Part shown: piece after piece, positions 35,599 to 45,343 of the stretch
Layout: each line of letters starts with the position of its first letter
Numbering within the stretch: the first letter of the stretch is position 1
Source: Citrifermentans bremense R1
Lineage (GTDB): Bacteria > Desulfobacterota > Desulfuromonadia > Geobacterales > Geobacteraceae
DNA: 64,000 nucleotides
Assembly (NCBI RefSeq): GCF_000426865.1
Contig: NZ_AUGE01000025.1
Coordinates: 1 to 64,000, forward strand
Reading direction: 5' to 3'
Made by a program: the position numbers and the translations under genes
The notes under the pieces: generated by a model
Databases searched by the model: none
The model's input: only the letters and a program-made list of their open reading frames with translations
What the model was told of the DNA's origin: nothing

Positions 35599-37548
35599 TT
35601 ACCAGATATAGTCCTTGGCGATGTCCCGCTTGTCCTTGCCGTAGAGGATGTGAAACGCCCGGAGCCTTTTGAGCGCCACCGGCGAGAGGCTCCCCAGCGG
35701 CAGATAGATGATCCTCTTCCCAAGGCGCGCCGCCTGCTGCTTCAGATAGCTCCTCGGCGGCTTCGCCGCGGCATATACCACGTCCTTCTCCAACGAATAA
35801 TCCAGCGCCGCCATCAACAGCACCTCCCCCTTCCCCAGGGCTTCGCGGTAATCCGGGTCCTGCCAGACGTCGTGCATCCGGCGCGGCGGGTAGCTTAACA
35901 GGAACCCCCCGTATTCGCAGCGGGAAATGCCGGGGCCGACGATATTGTCGGTGGGAGGTGTGGCGTAAAAAGCCATGTCCGATTCCTGTTCGTGCTCGCC
36001 GAGCCAGGTCATGCAGTAGGGGTACCCGGAATCCTCCCGGTCCTCGTCGAAGACCACCACCACGCACCCTACCCCGCTCTTTAACCGCTTGTTTTCCTTT
36101 ACGTAGATCTTCCCTTCGCGCAGGTTCCTGATGGTCTCGCGCATGTCGATCCCGTCCAGAAGGGACACCGAGAATGGCTCGGTCCGGCTCGCCTCCTCGC
36201 TCAGCTGCCGCGCCCCGATACGCTTCAGGTTCCTTCCGTATTCCTCGATGCTTAAGTCCTCGGGGGGATAGGAGCAGATATACGGGTCGTCGAACCCCTC
36301 CAGCCAGTCGCCGGGGCGCTTTTCCTTGCGCCGGTTCGTCATCTTGATGCCGGAGCGCCCCTTGCCGCGTACCTGCTCCCGGGGGCGAAAGCGTATCCTG
36401 CGGGTCCCCGCCGAAAGCTCGGCCGCGGAAAGCCTCAGGGTCGGGATGTCGCTTTGTTCGCGCTGCCAGGGGTAGTGCGCGGCCAACCGGAAGAAGGCGT
36501 AGGCGAAGTTGTCGTCGAGGCACCCTCGGGCGGCAGCGAGCATCTGGTACAGGTCGGGAAGGAGCATCTGCGACAGCAGGGCATAGTTCCTGGCGAAACG
36601 GAAGAAGGCCCGCTTCTGCCAGTAGTGGACCTTATCGCCTGTCTCCTGTCGGTAGTGGCGCGCCGCCTCCAGGAAGAGCCGCAGCATGATCTTCTGGCGG
36701 TCCGGCATCTCCCCTTCGTCAGCTATGCGGTGGGCGCTGCGCTGGATCGACTCCAAGAGCGCCTGCTCCTCGGGGATGGACTGCTTCCCTCCCAGGATCA
36801 GCTCGAAGGCGTTGAAGCTTTTCCGCAAGGAGGCGGCCTGCGTGGGTTCGGGAGGAAGCGGCGATCTCCTGGTCTCGTAGAGGGAGGAAAGAAAGGGATA
36901 TTCGGCCAGGACCTCGTGGCAGCATTCCGGGTGCAGGTTGAAGATGGCGATCCCTTCGCGGTGGGTGCGGGTAAGAGGCTGCGCCAGAGGCCGCCCGAAG
37001 CTTTCCCGGATCCGCTCCAGGTGCGACATGCCGCAGATGAAAAGGACCCTTTGGTGCTGCGCCGAGAGCTGTTGCAGCCTGTGGGCCATGCCGAGCTCGC
37101 GGCGCAGGTCCTCCTCGCAAGGCTCCAGGTCGCGGTAGAGCTTTTCCACCTCCCGGTAGAACGGTTCCAGCCCGATGCGCTGCACCGCGTAGGAGTCGGG
37201 AAGCTGCTCGTCGTGGGACGGGTAGCTGTCCAGGTCGATGTCGACCAGGTGCAGCGGGATGCGGTGCTTGAGCGCGAGCCGCGCCCCCTCGATGAGAGGG
37301 TCGGCGGGTTCGACGAGGAGAAAGACGGATTGGCCGGCGACATGATAGGCGAGGACGGAAAGCTCGGGGAGGCGCGCGACGGCGCGCAGGAACTGCGGTT
37401 CCAGAGTCCTGGGGAGCTCGATGGCGATGCAGTCCGGTTTCAGAACCTCATACGCATCCCGCACCAGATGCGCGAACTCCATCCGGTAGTGCAGGATCGG
37501 GAGGGCGTGGACGTTGCCGAAATTTTCGAGATGCAGGCGCTCGGGCAT
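35599..37548 (-). CDS. Unknown 649-residue protein with a TraB/ChaN-like N-terminal domain
   Basis: I do not recognise a named family. The first about 200 residues show GNVHALPILHYR, PDCIAIELP and FICGMSHLERI. This is the spacing of TraB/PrgY- and DUF5682-type domains, where a GxxH and ELP pair builds a putative metal-hydrolase site. A helical middle (about 260-400) and a C-terminal alpha/beta part with VGCVVVVFDEDREDSGYPY and YIVGPG-like turns follow. No signal peptide or membrane segment is present. It lies 11 bp after a MoxR-type AAA+ gene in one transcription unit, suggesting that it is the ATPase's client or effector. Confidence 0.75.
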   Translation of the reverse strand: MPERLHLENFGNVHALPILHYRMEFAHLVRDAYEVLKPDCIAIELPRTLEPQFLRAVARLPELSVLAYHVAGQSVFLLVEPADPLIEGARLALKHRIPLHLVDIDLDSYPSHDEQLPDSYAVQRIGLEPFYREVEKLYRDLEPCEEDLRRELGMAHRLQQLSAQHQRVLFICGMSHLERIRESFGRPLAQPLTRTHREGIAIFNLHPECCHEVLAEYPFLSSLYETRRSPLPPEPTQAASLRKSFNAFELILGGKQSIPEEQALLESIQRSAHRIADEGEMPDRQKIMLRLFLEAARHYRQETGDKVHYWQKRAFFRFARNYALLSQMLLPDLYQMLAAARGCLDDNFAYAFFRLAAHYPWQREQSDIPTLRLSAAELSAGTRRIRFRPREQVRGKGRSGIKMTNRRKEKRPGDWLEGFDDPYICSYPPEDLSIEEYGRNLKRIGARQLSEEASRTEPFSVSLLDGIDMRETIRNLREGKIYVKENKRLKSGVGCVVVVFDEDREDSGYPYCMTWLGEHEQESDMAFYATPPTDNIVGPGISRCEYGGFLLSYPPRRMHDVWQDPDYREALGKGEVLLMAALDYSLEKDVVYAAAKPPRSYLKQQAARLGKRIIYLPLGSLSPVALKRLRAFHILYGKDKRDIAKDYIW

Positions 37549-37559
37549 AAGTGGTTGGG

Positions 37560-38378
37560 TTACTTCAGGTAGCGGAGCGCCTCTTCGCCGAGGATCCTCT
37601 CCACCGCAAGCGGCAGCAGCTCGCGCGGATCCTTTTCCGTGGCTGCCATCATCTTCAGCGCGTAGCGCGCGATGTTGATGCCGTCCCGCACCGAATAGGG
37701 CTCGTCGGAGGCGTGTCCGCGCTGCAGGAACTGCACGACGTAGTTGAGGATGGAGCTCCCGGCGAAGGGTAGGTTTTCTTTCAGGATGGCCAGCTCCTCG
37801 TCCGCCTCGGGGAAGTCGATGAAGAGCTGCGGCTGCAGCCTCGAATGGATGTATTCCGGGACTTCGAAGGTGGAGGAATCCTCGTTCATCGTCACCACGA
37901 TCCTGAAGTCGGGGTGGGCGGTGATGCGCAGGCCGGTGATGATCGATTCGACGTAACGGCGGTCGTCCAGAAGCGGCGCGAGCGAAGCCCAGGCCTTCTC
38001 GCTCATGCGGTTCCCCTCGTCGAGGATGAGCACGCCGCCGCTGATCATGGCGGAGACCAGGGAAGAAGCCGCGTACTGGATGGACCCTTCCGGCCCGATC
38101 ACCGGGGTCACGATCAGGTCCTCGGGGCGCGTGTCCATGGTGGCCTGGAAGAGGTAGACCTTGCGTCCCAGCCTTTTTGCGGCGGCGTAGGCGAGGGTGG
38201 TTTTGCCCACGCCCGGCTTACCGATCAGGCGGGGGTTGAAGGGGATGTCCCTTTCGTCGATCACCATCCACGCGGCCAGAAGTTGCTTCAAAAGTTCCTC
38301 GTCCCCCACCCAGCGCAGCGGCAGCTCGATGGGGTTGGCGAGGGTGAGGTTGATGCCGTCTAAAGTAATGCGTTCCAT
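37560..38378 (-). CDS. MoxR-type AAA+ ATPase
   Basis: A 272-residue AAA+ protein. Walker A is IGKPGVGKTTLAYA, Walker B is GGVLILDEGNRM, and a sensor-1 Asn lies in VVTMNED. It belongs with MoxR/CbbQ/dynein-related chaperones that remodel or activate partner proteins, usually with a VWA-domain adaptor. No VWA gene is adjacent. The only operon partner is the TraB-like unknown protein. The ATG at 38378 follows TTGGAG. The open frame reaches 38453 but the extra sequence lies in a repeat. Confidence 0.88.
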   Translation of the reverse strand: MERITLDGINLTLANPIELPLRWVGDEELLKQLLAAWMVIDERDIPFNPRLIGKPGVGKTTLAYAAAKRLGRKVYLFQATMDTRPEDLIVTPVIGPEGSIQYAASSLVSAMISGGVLILDEGNRMSEKAWASLAPLLDDRRYVESIITGLRITAHPDFRIVVTMNEDSSTFEVPEYIHSRLQPQLFIDFPEADEELAILKENLPFAGSSILNYVVQFLQRGHASDEPYSVRDGINIARYALKMMAATEKDPRELLPLAVERILGEEALRYLK

Positions 38379-38395
38379 GTAAGGCTCCAAAAACG

Positions 38396-38519
38396 AAAAC
38401 CGTTGGCAAGGAGGCACTCTGAGGAAATCTGAGCAAAGGCGGGAGAAACCCAAACCTCTAAGGGGTCTCTCTTTGGTTTTTCTCAGATCTCCTCAGATGT
38501 TCTCCTTGCCAATGGTTTC
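38396..38519. repeat. Long imperfect inverted repeat upstream of the MoxR gene
   Basis: Arms of about 35 bp (beginning AACCGTTGGCAAGGAG and ending CTCCTTGCCAATGGTTT) enclose about 50 bp. It resembles the 25830-25967 element in layout. It fills the whole gap between the MoxR and zinc-ribbon genes. Confidence 0.65.
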
Positions 38520-38525
38520 AGGGTT

Positions 38526-38705
38526 TCAGGTGTTCACGTCGTGCCCGTACATCATGACCAGACGGGCGCGGTTCTCGCGGCAGCTGCGGCAAAGCTCGCC
38601 AGCGTCCTTGAAAAGCTCTTCCGCCAGCCATTCCCCCGCTTCGCCGTACAGGGTGTCGGGTTCGTTCTCGTCGTACTCTTTCTTGCAGATGCTGCAGGTT
38701 TTCAT
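38526..38705 (-). CDS. Small zinc-ribbon-like protein (59 residues)
   Basis: The frame from ATG 38705 encodes 59 residues with CSIC near the start and CRSC in the last third, separated by a helical acidic stretch (EWLAEELFKDAGE). Two CxxC knuckles suggest Zn2+ binding. Its ATG overlaps the hemH stop (TGATG), so it is translated with hemH. Function unknown. A longer frame from 38741 would lie inside hemH and has no ribosome site. Confidence 0.7.
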   Translation of the reverse strand: MKTCSICKKEYDENEPDTLYGEAGEWLAEELFKDAGELCRSCRENRARLVMMYGHDVNT

Positions 38706-39658
38706 CAGCTTGCCGCCGTTTTCACCAGGTCCGCCAGGCACTCCAGGAAGAGCGGCGATGAATTCAAGGACTCGCTACGGACGAAACGCTCGATGCCGAG
38801 CGCCTTCGCTTCCTCGCCGTACTGGATGTCGATCTCGTACAGGGTCTCGATGTGGTCGGAAACAAAGGAAAGCGGAACCATCAGTAGGTTCTTTTTCCCG
38901 GCCTTCGCCATCTGCACGATGGTCGCTTCGGTGGAAGGCTCCAGCCATTTGACCCGGCTCGCCTTGGACTGGAAGCAAAGGGTGTGGCTCCCCTCCCCCA
39001 CCTGCTCCATGACCAGGCGCACCGTCTCCTGGATGTGGTCCAGGTAGGGATCCCCCTCCTCGATGAAGGACTGGGGGAGCGAGTGGGCGGAGAACACGAT
39101 CTCCACGTCCTTGCGGTCGGGGAACGAGGCCAGCCCCTGCACGACCTTCTCCGACAAGGCCTTGATGTAGAGCGGATGGTTGTAGAAGCGGTCGATGTAG
39201 CTGATCTCGAACTTCGCCCCCGACTCCTTCAGCACGCGCTTAAGCTCATTGACGCTCGACCCGGTGGTCGCCTTGGAGTAGTGCGGGTAGAGCGACAGCG
39301 CGATCACCCGCTCGATTCCCGCGCGTTTGATCGCCGCCAGCGCGTCGATGGTCGAGGGGCGCGAATAGCGCATGGCCACGAAGGAGCGGAAATCCTCCCC
39401 CAAAAGCTGCTGCAGCCCCTCTCCCTGCGCCTCGGTCAGCTCGCGTATCGGGGACTTGCCGCCGATCTGCCGGTAGTACTCCTCCACCTTGGGCGCGCGC
39501 TTGTTGACGATGCGCCGGGCGATGAACGGCTGCAGGAAAGCGGGCCCGATTTTGATGATGTCCCGGTCCGTGAACAGATTCATAAGGAAGGGGTGCACGG
39601 CGTCCAGGGAGTCCGGGCCTCCCATCTGGAGCAGAAGGAGTGCTGTTTTCGATGACAT
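38705..39658 (-). CDS. hemH: Ferrochelatase
   Basis: A 317-residue enzyme that inserts Fe2+ into porphyrin. The catalytic His lies in [11 protein letters not shown] and the acidic metal site is in [16 protein letters not shown]. Length matches the bacterial, non-membrane form. A C-terminal [2Fe-2S] motif is not evident. The N terminus, [16 protein letters not shown], is typical. Together with hemE at 5849 it supports the porphyrin route of haem synthesis. It is translationally coupled to the small zinc-ribbon gene. Confidence 0.96.
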   Translation of the reverse strand: MSSKTALLLLQMGGPDSLDAVHPFLMNLFTDRDIIKIGPAFLQPFIARRIVNKRAPKVEEYYRQIGGKSPIRELTEAQGEGLQQLLGEDFRSFVAMRYSRPSTIDALAAIKRAGIERVIALSLYPHYSKATTGSSVNELKRVLKESGAKFEISYIDRFYNHPLYIKALSEKVVQGLASFPDRKDVEIVFSAHSLPQSFIEEGDPYLDHIQETVRLVMEQVGEGSHTLCFQSKASRVKWLEPSTEATIVQMAKAGKKNLLMVPLSFVSDHIETLYEIDIQYGEEAKALGIERFVRSESLNSSPLFLECLADLVKTAAS

Positions 39659-39677
39659 AGCGACCTCGGCAGTTGGG

Positions 39678-39853
39678 AAAAGGGGACAGGCTACTTTTTT
39701 AAAAAATAAAGTAGCCTGCCCCCCTTTAATAGCAGAAAAAGATGTTCAGGAGAACTCCTTAAATTCATTGGGGTGGCTGGAGGAATGCCGGCAGGAAACA
39801 AAAAAGGGGACAGGCTACTTTTTCGAAAAATAAAGTAGCCTGTCCCCCTTTTT
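39678..39853. repeat. GGGGACAGGC hairpin repeats, copies 2 and 3
   Basis: Two copies of the GGGGACAGGCTACTTTTT / AAGTAGCCTG-type hairpin (39678-39727 and 39800-39853) flank a unique 72-bp segment between hemH and the chemoreceptor gene. Both copies have the same orientation. The arrangement resembles BIME-like pairs of REP elements. Confidence 0.75.
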
Positions 39854-39868
39854 GCTGTAGCCGCCGGA

Positions 39869-41416
39869 TTAGCGGACTCCGGCCTTGGTCAGGTGGGAGG
39901 TGTAGCGGACGTCGGTCCCCTTTATGTGCTTGACCAGCCAGTTCTGCAGGAATTCGATGACGTCGTGGGTAAGGAGGGTCTCGCCGGCGTTGAATTTCTG
40001 CTGCAGCGCCACCACCTGCTGCACCAGGTCCCGGTGCGCCCTGACGTGCGCCTCCTCCTCGGGATAGCCGCTCTTGCGGAAAGCCTCTTCTTCGGCGGCG
40101 AAGTGGCTGCCGGTGTATTCGATCAGGCGGTTCAAGACCGAGCCGATCGCTTCCTTGCTCCGCTTGTGCTGCATGGCCTGGTTCAGTTCGTTCACCATGG
40201 CGAAGAGCTTCTTGTGCTGGTCGTCGAAGGTGCCGATGTTGGTGGCGAAGCTCTGGTCCCAGACCATGGCGTCGGAGAGCTGGAAGTGCGATACCAGTTG
40301 GTGCAGCTCGTCCACCTGCTGGACCAGCTTCCCGGTTGCGGCCCTGGTGTCGCGGGCGCTTTCTACGTTGCTGTTGACCACGCTGGTGATCATCTGGATG
40401 TTGCTGGTGATCTCGTGGGTGGTAGCCGTCTGCTCTTCGGCCGCGGTGGCGATCTGGGAGAGCTGCATGGTCAGGTCGTTGATCATCTTGAGGATGCCGT
40501 TCAGCGCCTCGCCGGAGCGGCAGGTCTCGGCGGTCCCCTGGTTCACCTGCTCGACCCCTTCTCCCATGGAGCCGACGGCGGCTCTCGTCTCGGTCTGGAT
40601 CGACTTGATCATGGCGTCGATCTCTTTGGTGGCGCGGGTGGTCCGCTCCGCCAGGGCGCGCACCTCGTCGGCGACGACGGCGAAGCCACGGCCGGTCTCG
40701 CCGGCGCGGGCCGCCTCGATGGCCGCGTTCAGGGCCAGAAGGTTCGTCTGGTCGGCGATGTCCTCGATGGTCCCCGCTATGGCGCCGATCTGGTCGGAAC
40801 GCTCGCCCAGCCCGGCGACGGAGCTGGAGGTGGCCATGACGCGCTGGGCGATGTTCTCCATGAGCCTTGCGCTGTTACTGACGATCTCCGCGCCGGAGGT
40901 GGTCTCCTCGGTCGCCCTGTGGGCGTTCTCGGCGGCGTAGAGGCAGTTGCGCGCGATGTCGCCGGAGGTGGCGGACATCTCTTCGCTGGCGGTAGCTATG
41001 GTAGCGGCCTGCAGCGCGACGTCCTCGGCCGCGGCAGCCATGGCGTCGTTGGTTGCGCTCACCAGGGCGACGGAATCGCGTACCAGATCGGTGACGGTGA
41101 AGAACTTGTGCATGGTCTTGTTCCAGTCGCCCATCATGGTGTTGAATGCGGCCCCTATGCGTCCTATCTCGCCGTCGCCGCCGCCGGTCACCCGGTAGGA
41201 AAGATCGCCCGCCGCGGCGCTTTCCAGCGCGATGGCCATTTCCTCCAACGCCCTGGTTTCCCCACGTGACGACAGGCCGCAGGCTACGGCGGAGAGGAGG
41301 ATTATCACGGCGCCGGCGGCGAACAGACCAACCCCGCTGCCGAAGGCGACGGCAGCGCCAATCGTGGTGGCGACAGCAATGAAGTTGATCGTTAATACGC
41401 GAGAGAATAAAGACAT
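39869..41416 (-). CDS. Methyl-accepting chemotaxis protein with C-terminal hemerythrin domain
   Basis: A 515-residue chemoreceptor. Two N-terminal membrane helices enclose almost no periplasmic loop. A HAMP-like segment follows, then the signalling domain with the hairpin tip [24 protein letters not shown]. Residues from about 385 form a bacteriohemerythrin: His in [26 protein letters not shown] and [10 protein letters not shown], enough for a di-iron site. It probably senses oxygen in the cytoplasm and drives aerotaxis. AGGAGAT precedes the ATG at 41416. A FliA-like promoter lies upstream. Confidence 0.95.
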   Translation of the reverse strand: MSLFSRVLTINFIAVATTIGAAVAFGSGVGLFAAGAVIILLSAVACGLSSRGETRALEEMAIALESAAAGDLSYRVTGGGDGEIGRIGAAFNTMMGDWNKTMHKFFTVTDLVRDSVALVSATNDAMAAAAEDVALQAATIATASEEMSATSGDIARNCLYAAENAHRATEETTSGAEIVSNSARLMENIAQRVMATSSSVAGLGERSDQIGAIAGTIEDIADQTNLLALNAAIEAARAGETGRGFAVVADEVRALAERTTRATKEIDAMIKSIQTETRAAVGSMGEGVEQVNQGTAETCRSGEALNGILKMINDLTMQLSQIATAAEEQTATTHEITSNIQMITSVVNSNVESARDTRAATGKLVQQVDELHQLVSHFQLSDAMVWDQSFATNIGTFDDQHKKLFAMVNELNQAMQHKRSKEAIGSVLNRLIEYTGSHFAAEEEAFRKSGYPEEEAHVRAHRDLVQQVVALQQKFNAGETLLTHDVIEFLQNWLVKHIKGTDVRYTSHLTKAGVR

Positions 41417-41457
41417 ACGATCTCCTGTAGATCTTGGCATTTAAGATTCACAGTCGT

Positions 41458-41484
41458 TTATCGTCCCGCGTAATTTAAAACTTG
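41458..41484 (-). promoter_or_regulatory. Candidate sigma-28 (FliA) promoter of the chemoreceptor
   Basis: On the minus strand CAAG, 15 nt, then GACGATAA. The -10 element differs from the FliA consensus GCCGATAA at one position, and the -35 from TAAA at two. It lies about 42 nt before the start codon, and chemoreceptors are typical FliA targets. Confidence 0.45.
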
Positions 41485-41603
41485 AGCAATTAGTGAAACT
41501 ATATGGAGAAAACCGGAGAGGATTACGGATGGGAGGGGCAACTCGCCCAGCGGCTGTCGAGGGCCGCGGGGCGGGCGCTGGAATCTTGGGCCGTTGCCGG
41601 CAG

Positions 41604-41792
41604 TTACCGGGAGCTGTCTACGTTGTGTGCGACCGTACTGCTGTTGGTCCCTGCTTGGCTGTCCTCTGGGCTTGTGCGGATCTCGTTTGTATCCTGCTTC
41701 AGTTGGACCTGTTCCGAATGCTCGGCCTGCATCACCAATCCACAGGAGAGGATGATTGCAGCCATGACCAATTTACCGCGGTAATTCTTCAT
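41604..41792 (-). CDS. Small secreted protein of unknown function (62 residues)
   Basis: A strong AAGGAGG site lies 5 nt before ATG 41792. The protein has a signal-peptide-like start (MKNYRGKLVMAAIILSCGL) and a polar, Ser/Thr/Gln-rich remainder. The Cys in ILSCG could be a lipobox, though a weak one. I do not recognise a family. Candidate promoter boxes TTGACT and TAGACT (spacer 16 nt) lie at 41896-41869. The 5' leader contains a GGCGGC-GAC-GCCGCC hairpin followed by TTTT, so expression may be attenuated. Confidence 0.55.
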   Translation of the reverse strand: MKNYRGKLVMAAIILSCGLVMQAEHSEQVQLKQDTNEIRTSPEDSQAGTNSSTVAHNVDSSR

Positions 41793-41821
41793 GCCGGCCT
41801 CCTTGTCGCCGAAAAGGCGGC

Positions 41822-41896
41822 GTCGCCGCCCACAGGCTAGATTGCCATATGAGGAATGAGATTGGTACAGTCTAATGTATATGGTTATTAAGTCAA
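41822..41896 (-). promoter_or_regulatory. Promoter and attenuator-like hairpin of the small secreted protein
   Basis: TTGACT (41896-41891) and TAGACT (41874-41869) are 16 nt apart. About 40 nt later a GC hairpin with a short T run precedes the ribosome site. The rest of the gap up to 42058 shows no other gene. Confidence 0.4.
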
Positions 41897-42058
41897 GCTT
41901 ATTATTTGGCCGGCACATCTTCCCTCTTTTGGCCGAGCAAACCCGCAGCCATGCTCCCAGCGCGGGTCTGCATTTTTTGTCTCAGCAATGGACATGCTGC
42001 AACTTTCCATTACAATGAGCACTTGTCTCTTAATGATCTTGGCAAGGCGGGATGACAC

Positions 42059-42898
42059 ATGGGTTTTGTAAGGCGGTGGGGAGCGTGGGTGCCGGTTTTG
42101 GTGCTGCTTTTTTGGGGCACCGCAGCGGCACACGTGGAAGGGCCCCAGCCGCTTAGTTCCTTTTCCTCCGCCGCCGCCAATGCCCAACCGCTCGGGCTCA
42201 CCGAGAGGCTGGGCGGCCGCATACCCCTCGATTTGACCTTCCGGGACGAGACGGGGCGCGAACGGCGCCTGTCGGAACTCATCACCGGGCCGACCATCAT
42301 CCTTCCCGTCTATTATTCATGCACCAACGTCTGCAACTATATGCAGGAAGGTCTGGCCAGGGTGCTCCCGGAGATCAAGCTGGTCCCGGGAAAGGACTAC
42401 CGGGTCCTGTCGTTGAGCTTCGACGAGCGCGAGACGCCGGAGCGGGCGGCGCGCTCCAAGCGGATGTACGAGACGGTGATGCGCGGGAAATTTCCCGCCG
42501 GCAACTGGACCTTCCTGACCGGCGACGCGGCGAGCATCCGCAAGCTCACCGATGCGGCCGGGTTCCAGTTCCGGCGCCAGGGGAACGATTTCGTGCATCC
42601 GGTGGCGAGTTTCGTGGTGGCGGGCGACGGCATGATCGTCCGTTACCTCTACGGCACCCAGTTCCTGGCCAAGGACGTCACCCTCGCCCTGATCGAGGCC
42701 CGCCAGGGGAGGGTCGGCGCCACCATCAGCAAGATGGTGGGTTACTGCTTCAGCTTCGATCCCAAGAGCAAAAGCTACGAATTCAACCTGTTGCGGGTGA
42801 GCGCCACGGTGATCATAGCCTGCGTGCTCGCATTCGCCGCCTTCCTCGTTTTCGGGGGCAAAAAACCGCCGGCGGGGAAAGGGCAGAAAAGGGAATAA
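42059..42898 (+). CDS. SCO1/SenC-type copper chaperone
   Basis: A 279-residue thioredoxin-fold protein. The copper ligands are visible as C88 and C92 in SCTNVC, with a His in NDFVHPVAS. A signal peptide (WVPVLVLLFWGTAAAH) and, unusually, a C-terminal membrane helix (VIIACVLAFAAFLVF) place it in the periplasm, anchored to the inner membrane. SCO proteins load the CuA site of oxidase subunit II, which fits the operon that follows. No RBS was picked out with confidence. Confidence 0.9.
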   Translation: MGFVRRWGAWVPVLVLLFWGTAAAHVEGPQPLSSFSSAAANAQPLGLTERLGGRIPLDLTFRDETGRERRLSELITGPTIILPVYYSCTNVCNYMQEGLARVLPEIKLVPGKDYRVLSLSFDERETPERAARSKRMYETVMRGKFPAGNWTFLTGDAASIRKLTDAAGFQFRRQGNDFVHPVASFVVAGDGMIVRYLYGTQFLAKDVTLALIEARQGRVGATISKMVGYCFSFDPKSKSYEFNLLRVSATVIIACVLAFAAFLVFGGKKPPAGKGQKRE

Positions 42899-42953
42899 CA
42901 GCGACAAGATCACCTGGCGCCTGTGACAGGGTGCCGGTTCGTTCGGAGGGAAA

Positions 42954-44573
42954 ATGAGTCAAGATACGGCAATGGCGCAGGGCGGTTTCTGGCGGGATAC
43001 CGGGAGGAGCGGGATAGGCTCCTGGATCTTCTCAACCGACCACAAGCGGATAGGGATGATGTACCTCTACTGCGTACTGAGCTTCTTCCTGGTGGGGGTC
43101 GTCCTCGGGTTCCTGATCCGGCTGGAGCTGATCGCCCCCGGCCCGACCATCGTCACCGCCCAGACCTACAACGCCCTCTTCACGGTGCACGGGGTGGTGA
43201 TGATCTTCCTCTTCATCATCCCGGGGATACCGGCTTCCTTCGGCAACCTGGTGCTCCCCATCCAGTTGGGCGCCCGCGACGTCGCCTTTCCCAGGGTGAA
43301 TCTTTTATCCTGGTGGCTCTACGCCATCGGCGCCGTCATCGTGCTCGTTTCGCTTTTCACCGGAGGAGGCGCGCCCGACACAGGGTGGACCTTCTACGTC
43401 CCCTTCAGCGCCCGGACCAGCACTAATGTCTCCCTCGCGGTCTTCGGCGTATTCGTCCTCGGCTTTTCCTCCATCCTCACGGGGATCAACTTCATCACCA
43501 CCATCCACCGCATGCGCGCGCCGGGGATGACCTGGACCCGGCTCCCCCTTTTCACCTGGAGCCTCTACGCGACCGCCTGGGTGCAGGTGCTCGCCACCCC
43601 GATCATCGCCATCACGCTCCTATTGGTGGTGACCGAGCGGATCCTGGGCCTCGGGCTCTTCGACCCGAACCGCGGCGGGGACCCGGTGATGTACCAGCAC
43701 ATGTTCTGGATCTACTCGCACCCTGCCGTGTACATCATGATCCTGCCGGGGATGGGGGTGATCTCGGACATCATCCCGGTCTTCTCCAGGAAACCCATCT
43801 TCGGCTACAAGATGATCGCCTTTTCCAGCCTCGCCATCGCCGCGGCCGGCTCCGCCGTCTGGGGGCACCACATGTACACCTCCGGCATGAGCGACCTCGG
43901 TGTCCTGGTCTTCTCGTTCCTGACCTTCATCGTGGCGATCCCTTCGGCCATCAAGGTGTTCAACTGGGTCTCCACCATGTACAAGGGCTCCATCTCGCTT
44001 GAGGCCCCCATGCTCTTCGCGCTCTCCTTCATCCTGCTTTTCTCCATCGGCGGCTTGTCGGGGCTGATCCTCGGCGCCGCCGCCACCGACATCCACGTGC
44101 ACGACACCCATTTCGTGGTCGGGCATTTCCACTACGTCATGTTCGGCGGCACCGGCTTCGCCTTCTTCGCGGCGGCGCATTACTGGCTCCCCAAATACTA
44201 CGGGCGCAGATATAAGGAAAAGCCCGCCATCTTCGGCTGGATCCTCATGTTCGTAGGCTTCAACGTCATGTACTTCACCATGCAGGTGCTGGGGATGGAG
44301 GGGATGCCCAGGCGCTATTACGACTACCTCCCGGAATTCGCCCGGCTGAACTTCGTGGCCACCGTCGGGAGCTGGATCCTGGTGGCAGGAATCGTCATCG
44401 TGGTCTGGAACCTCTGGCGCGGCCTGTTCCGGGGCGAGCCGTTCACCGGCAACCCCTGGGGGGGCGCGACGCTTGAGTGGAGCATCGCCACGCCTCCTCC
44501 CACCGAAAATTTTGATGAGGACCCGGTGGTGACCCACGGGCCGTACGAGTTCAAGGGGGCAGGCATTCCATGA
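42954..44573 (+). CDS. ctaD: Cytochrome c oxidase subunit I (A2-type haem-copper oxidase)
   Basis: A 539-residue membrane protein with twelve helices and the haem and CuB His ligands ([22 protein letters not shown]). In helix VI the motif is Y254-S255-H256-P257 with A258 at the place of the proton-channel Glu found in A1-type oxidases. The YSHP motif defines A2-type enzymes such as Thermus caa3. Y260 is the cross-linked Tyr position. It reduces O2 to water and pumps protons. GGAGGG precedes the ATG. Confidence 0.96.
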   Translation: MSQDTAMAQGGFWRDTGRSGIGSWIFSTDHKRIGMMYLYCVLSFFLVGVVLGFLIRLELIAPGPTIVTAQTYNALFTVHGVVMIFLFIIPGIPASFGNLVLPIQLGARDVAFPRVNLLSWWLYAIGAVIVLVSLFTGGGAPDTGWTFYVPFSARTSTNVSLAVFGVFVLGFSSILTGINFITTIHRMRAPGMTWTRLPLFTWSLYATAWVQVLATPIIAITLLLVVTERILGLGLFDPNRGGDPVMYQHMFWIYSHPAVYIMILPGMGVISDIIPVFSRKPIFGYKMIAFSSLAIAAAGSAVWGHHMYTSGMSDLGVLVFSFLTFIVAIPSAIKVFNWVSTMYKGSISLEAPMLFALSFILLFSIGGLSGLILGAAATDIHVHDTHFVVGHFHYVMFGGTGFAFFAAAHYWLPKYYGRRYKEKPAIFGWILMFVGFNVMYFTMQVLGMEGMPRRYYDYLPEFARLNFVATVGSWILVAGIVIVVWNLWRGLFRGEPFTGNPWGGATLEWSIATPPPTENFDEDPVVTHGPYEFKGAGIP

Positions 44574-45169
44574 GTCATGCGGAAAAGGACAGTTTTGGAG
44601 CAAAGCTCGGCATGTGGTTGTTCCTGTTCACGGAGATGCTTCTCTTTGGCGGGGTCTTCATCCTTTACTCGGTCTACCTGACCCGGTACCCGAAAGAGTT
44701 CGGCCTGGGGGGGCACCAGCTTGACCTGGTCTTTGGCGCGACCAACACCGTGGTGCTTCTGACCAGCTCACTTTTCGCCGCCATGTCGGTCACCGCCATC
44801 AAGCGTGGGGCGAAGCAGCTCACCTTGGGGCTTCTCTCCGGCACCATCGGCTGCGCGCTCATCTTCTTGTTCATCAAGTACCTGGAGTGGAGCGCCAAGT
44901 TCCATCACGGCATCTATCCGAATTCCCCCAAGCTGATCGCGGGGCCGCCGGGAGAATCGATCTTCTTCAGCCTGTACTACCTCAGCACCGGGCTGCACGG
45001 GATCCATGTCATCATCGGCGGGATCCTGATGACCTGGACCGCAGTCATGGTGCAAAAAGGAATACTCAACAGCGCTGACAACGTCACCCTGGAAAACGTG
45101 ACCCTGTACTGGCATCTGGTTGACCTGGTCTGGATCTTCATCTTCCCGCTCTACTACTTGATTCTTTAG
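44570..45169 (+). CDS. ctaE: Cytochrome c oxidase subunit III
   Basis: A 199-residue protein with five membrane helices, starting [19 protein letters not shown], with the conserved [10 protein letters not shown] and [17 protein letters not shown] ends. It overlaps ctaD by 4 bp. The five-helix form, lacking the first two helices of long subunit III, is common in bacterial caa3 oxidases. Confidence 0.95.
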   Translation: MSHAEKDSFGAKLGMWLFLFTEMLLFGGVFILYSVYLTRYPKEFGLGGHQLDLVFGATNTVVLLTSSLFAAMSVTAIKRGAKQLTLGLLSGTIGCALIFLFIKYLEWSAKFHHGIYPNSPKLIAGPPGESIFFSLYYLSTGLHGIHVIIGGILMTWTAVMVQKGILNSADNVTLENVTLYWHLVDLVWIFIFPLYYLIL

Positions 45170-45332
45170 AAACAGATAAAGAAACAGATAAAGAAACAGA
45201 TAAAGATAGAGATAGAGATAAAGATAAAGAAACCCTTTAGAAACGGATAATATAAAGATTAAAAATTGAGTAAGCCCTGTACACCTGTTTTAGGTTTCTG
45301 CCTTAACTCAATCTTTATCTTTATCTGGTTTC
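45169..45332. repeat. 12-bp tandem repeat and inverted partner between ctaE and ctaF
   Basis: GAAACAGATAAA occurs three times exactly (45169-45204), then passes into hexamers GATAGA and GATAAA up to about 45230. At 45307-45332 the reverse complement (CTTTATCTTTATCTGGTTTC) recurs just before the ctaF ribosome site. The transcript could fold into a long AU-rich hairpin inside the operon. Confidence 0.8.
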
Positions 45333-45343
45333 CAGGAGCCAAC

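Noticed and set aside
41939-41980. An ACCCGC/GCGGGT stem followed by a T run, considered as a terminator.
   Set aside because: No plus-strand gene ends upstream of it and the loop is long, so it remains unsupported.
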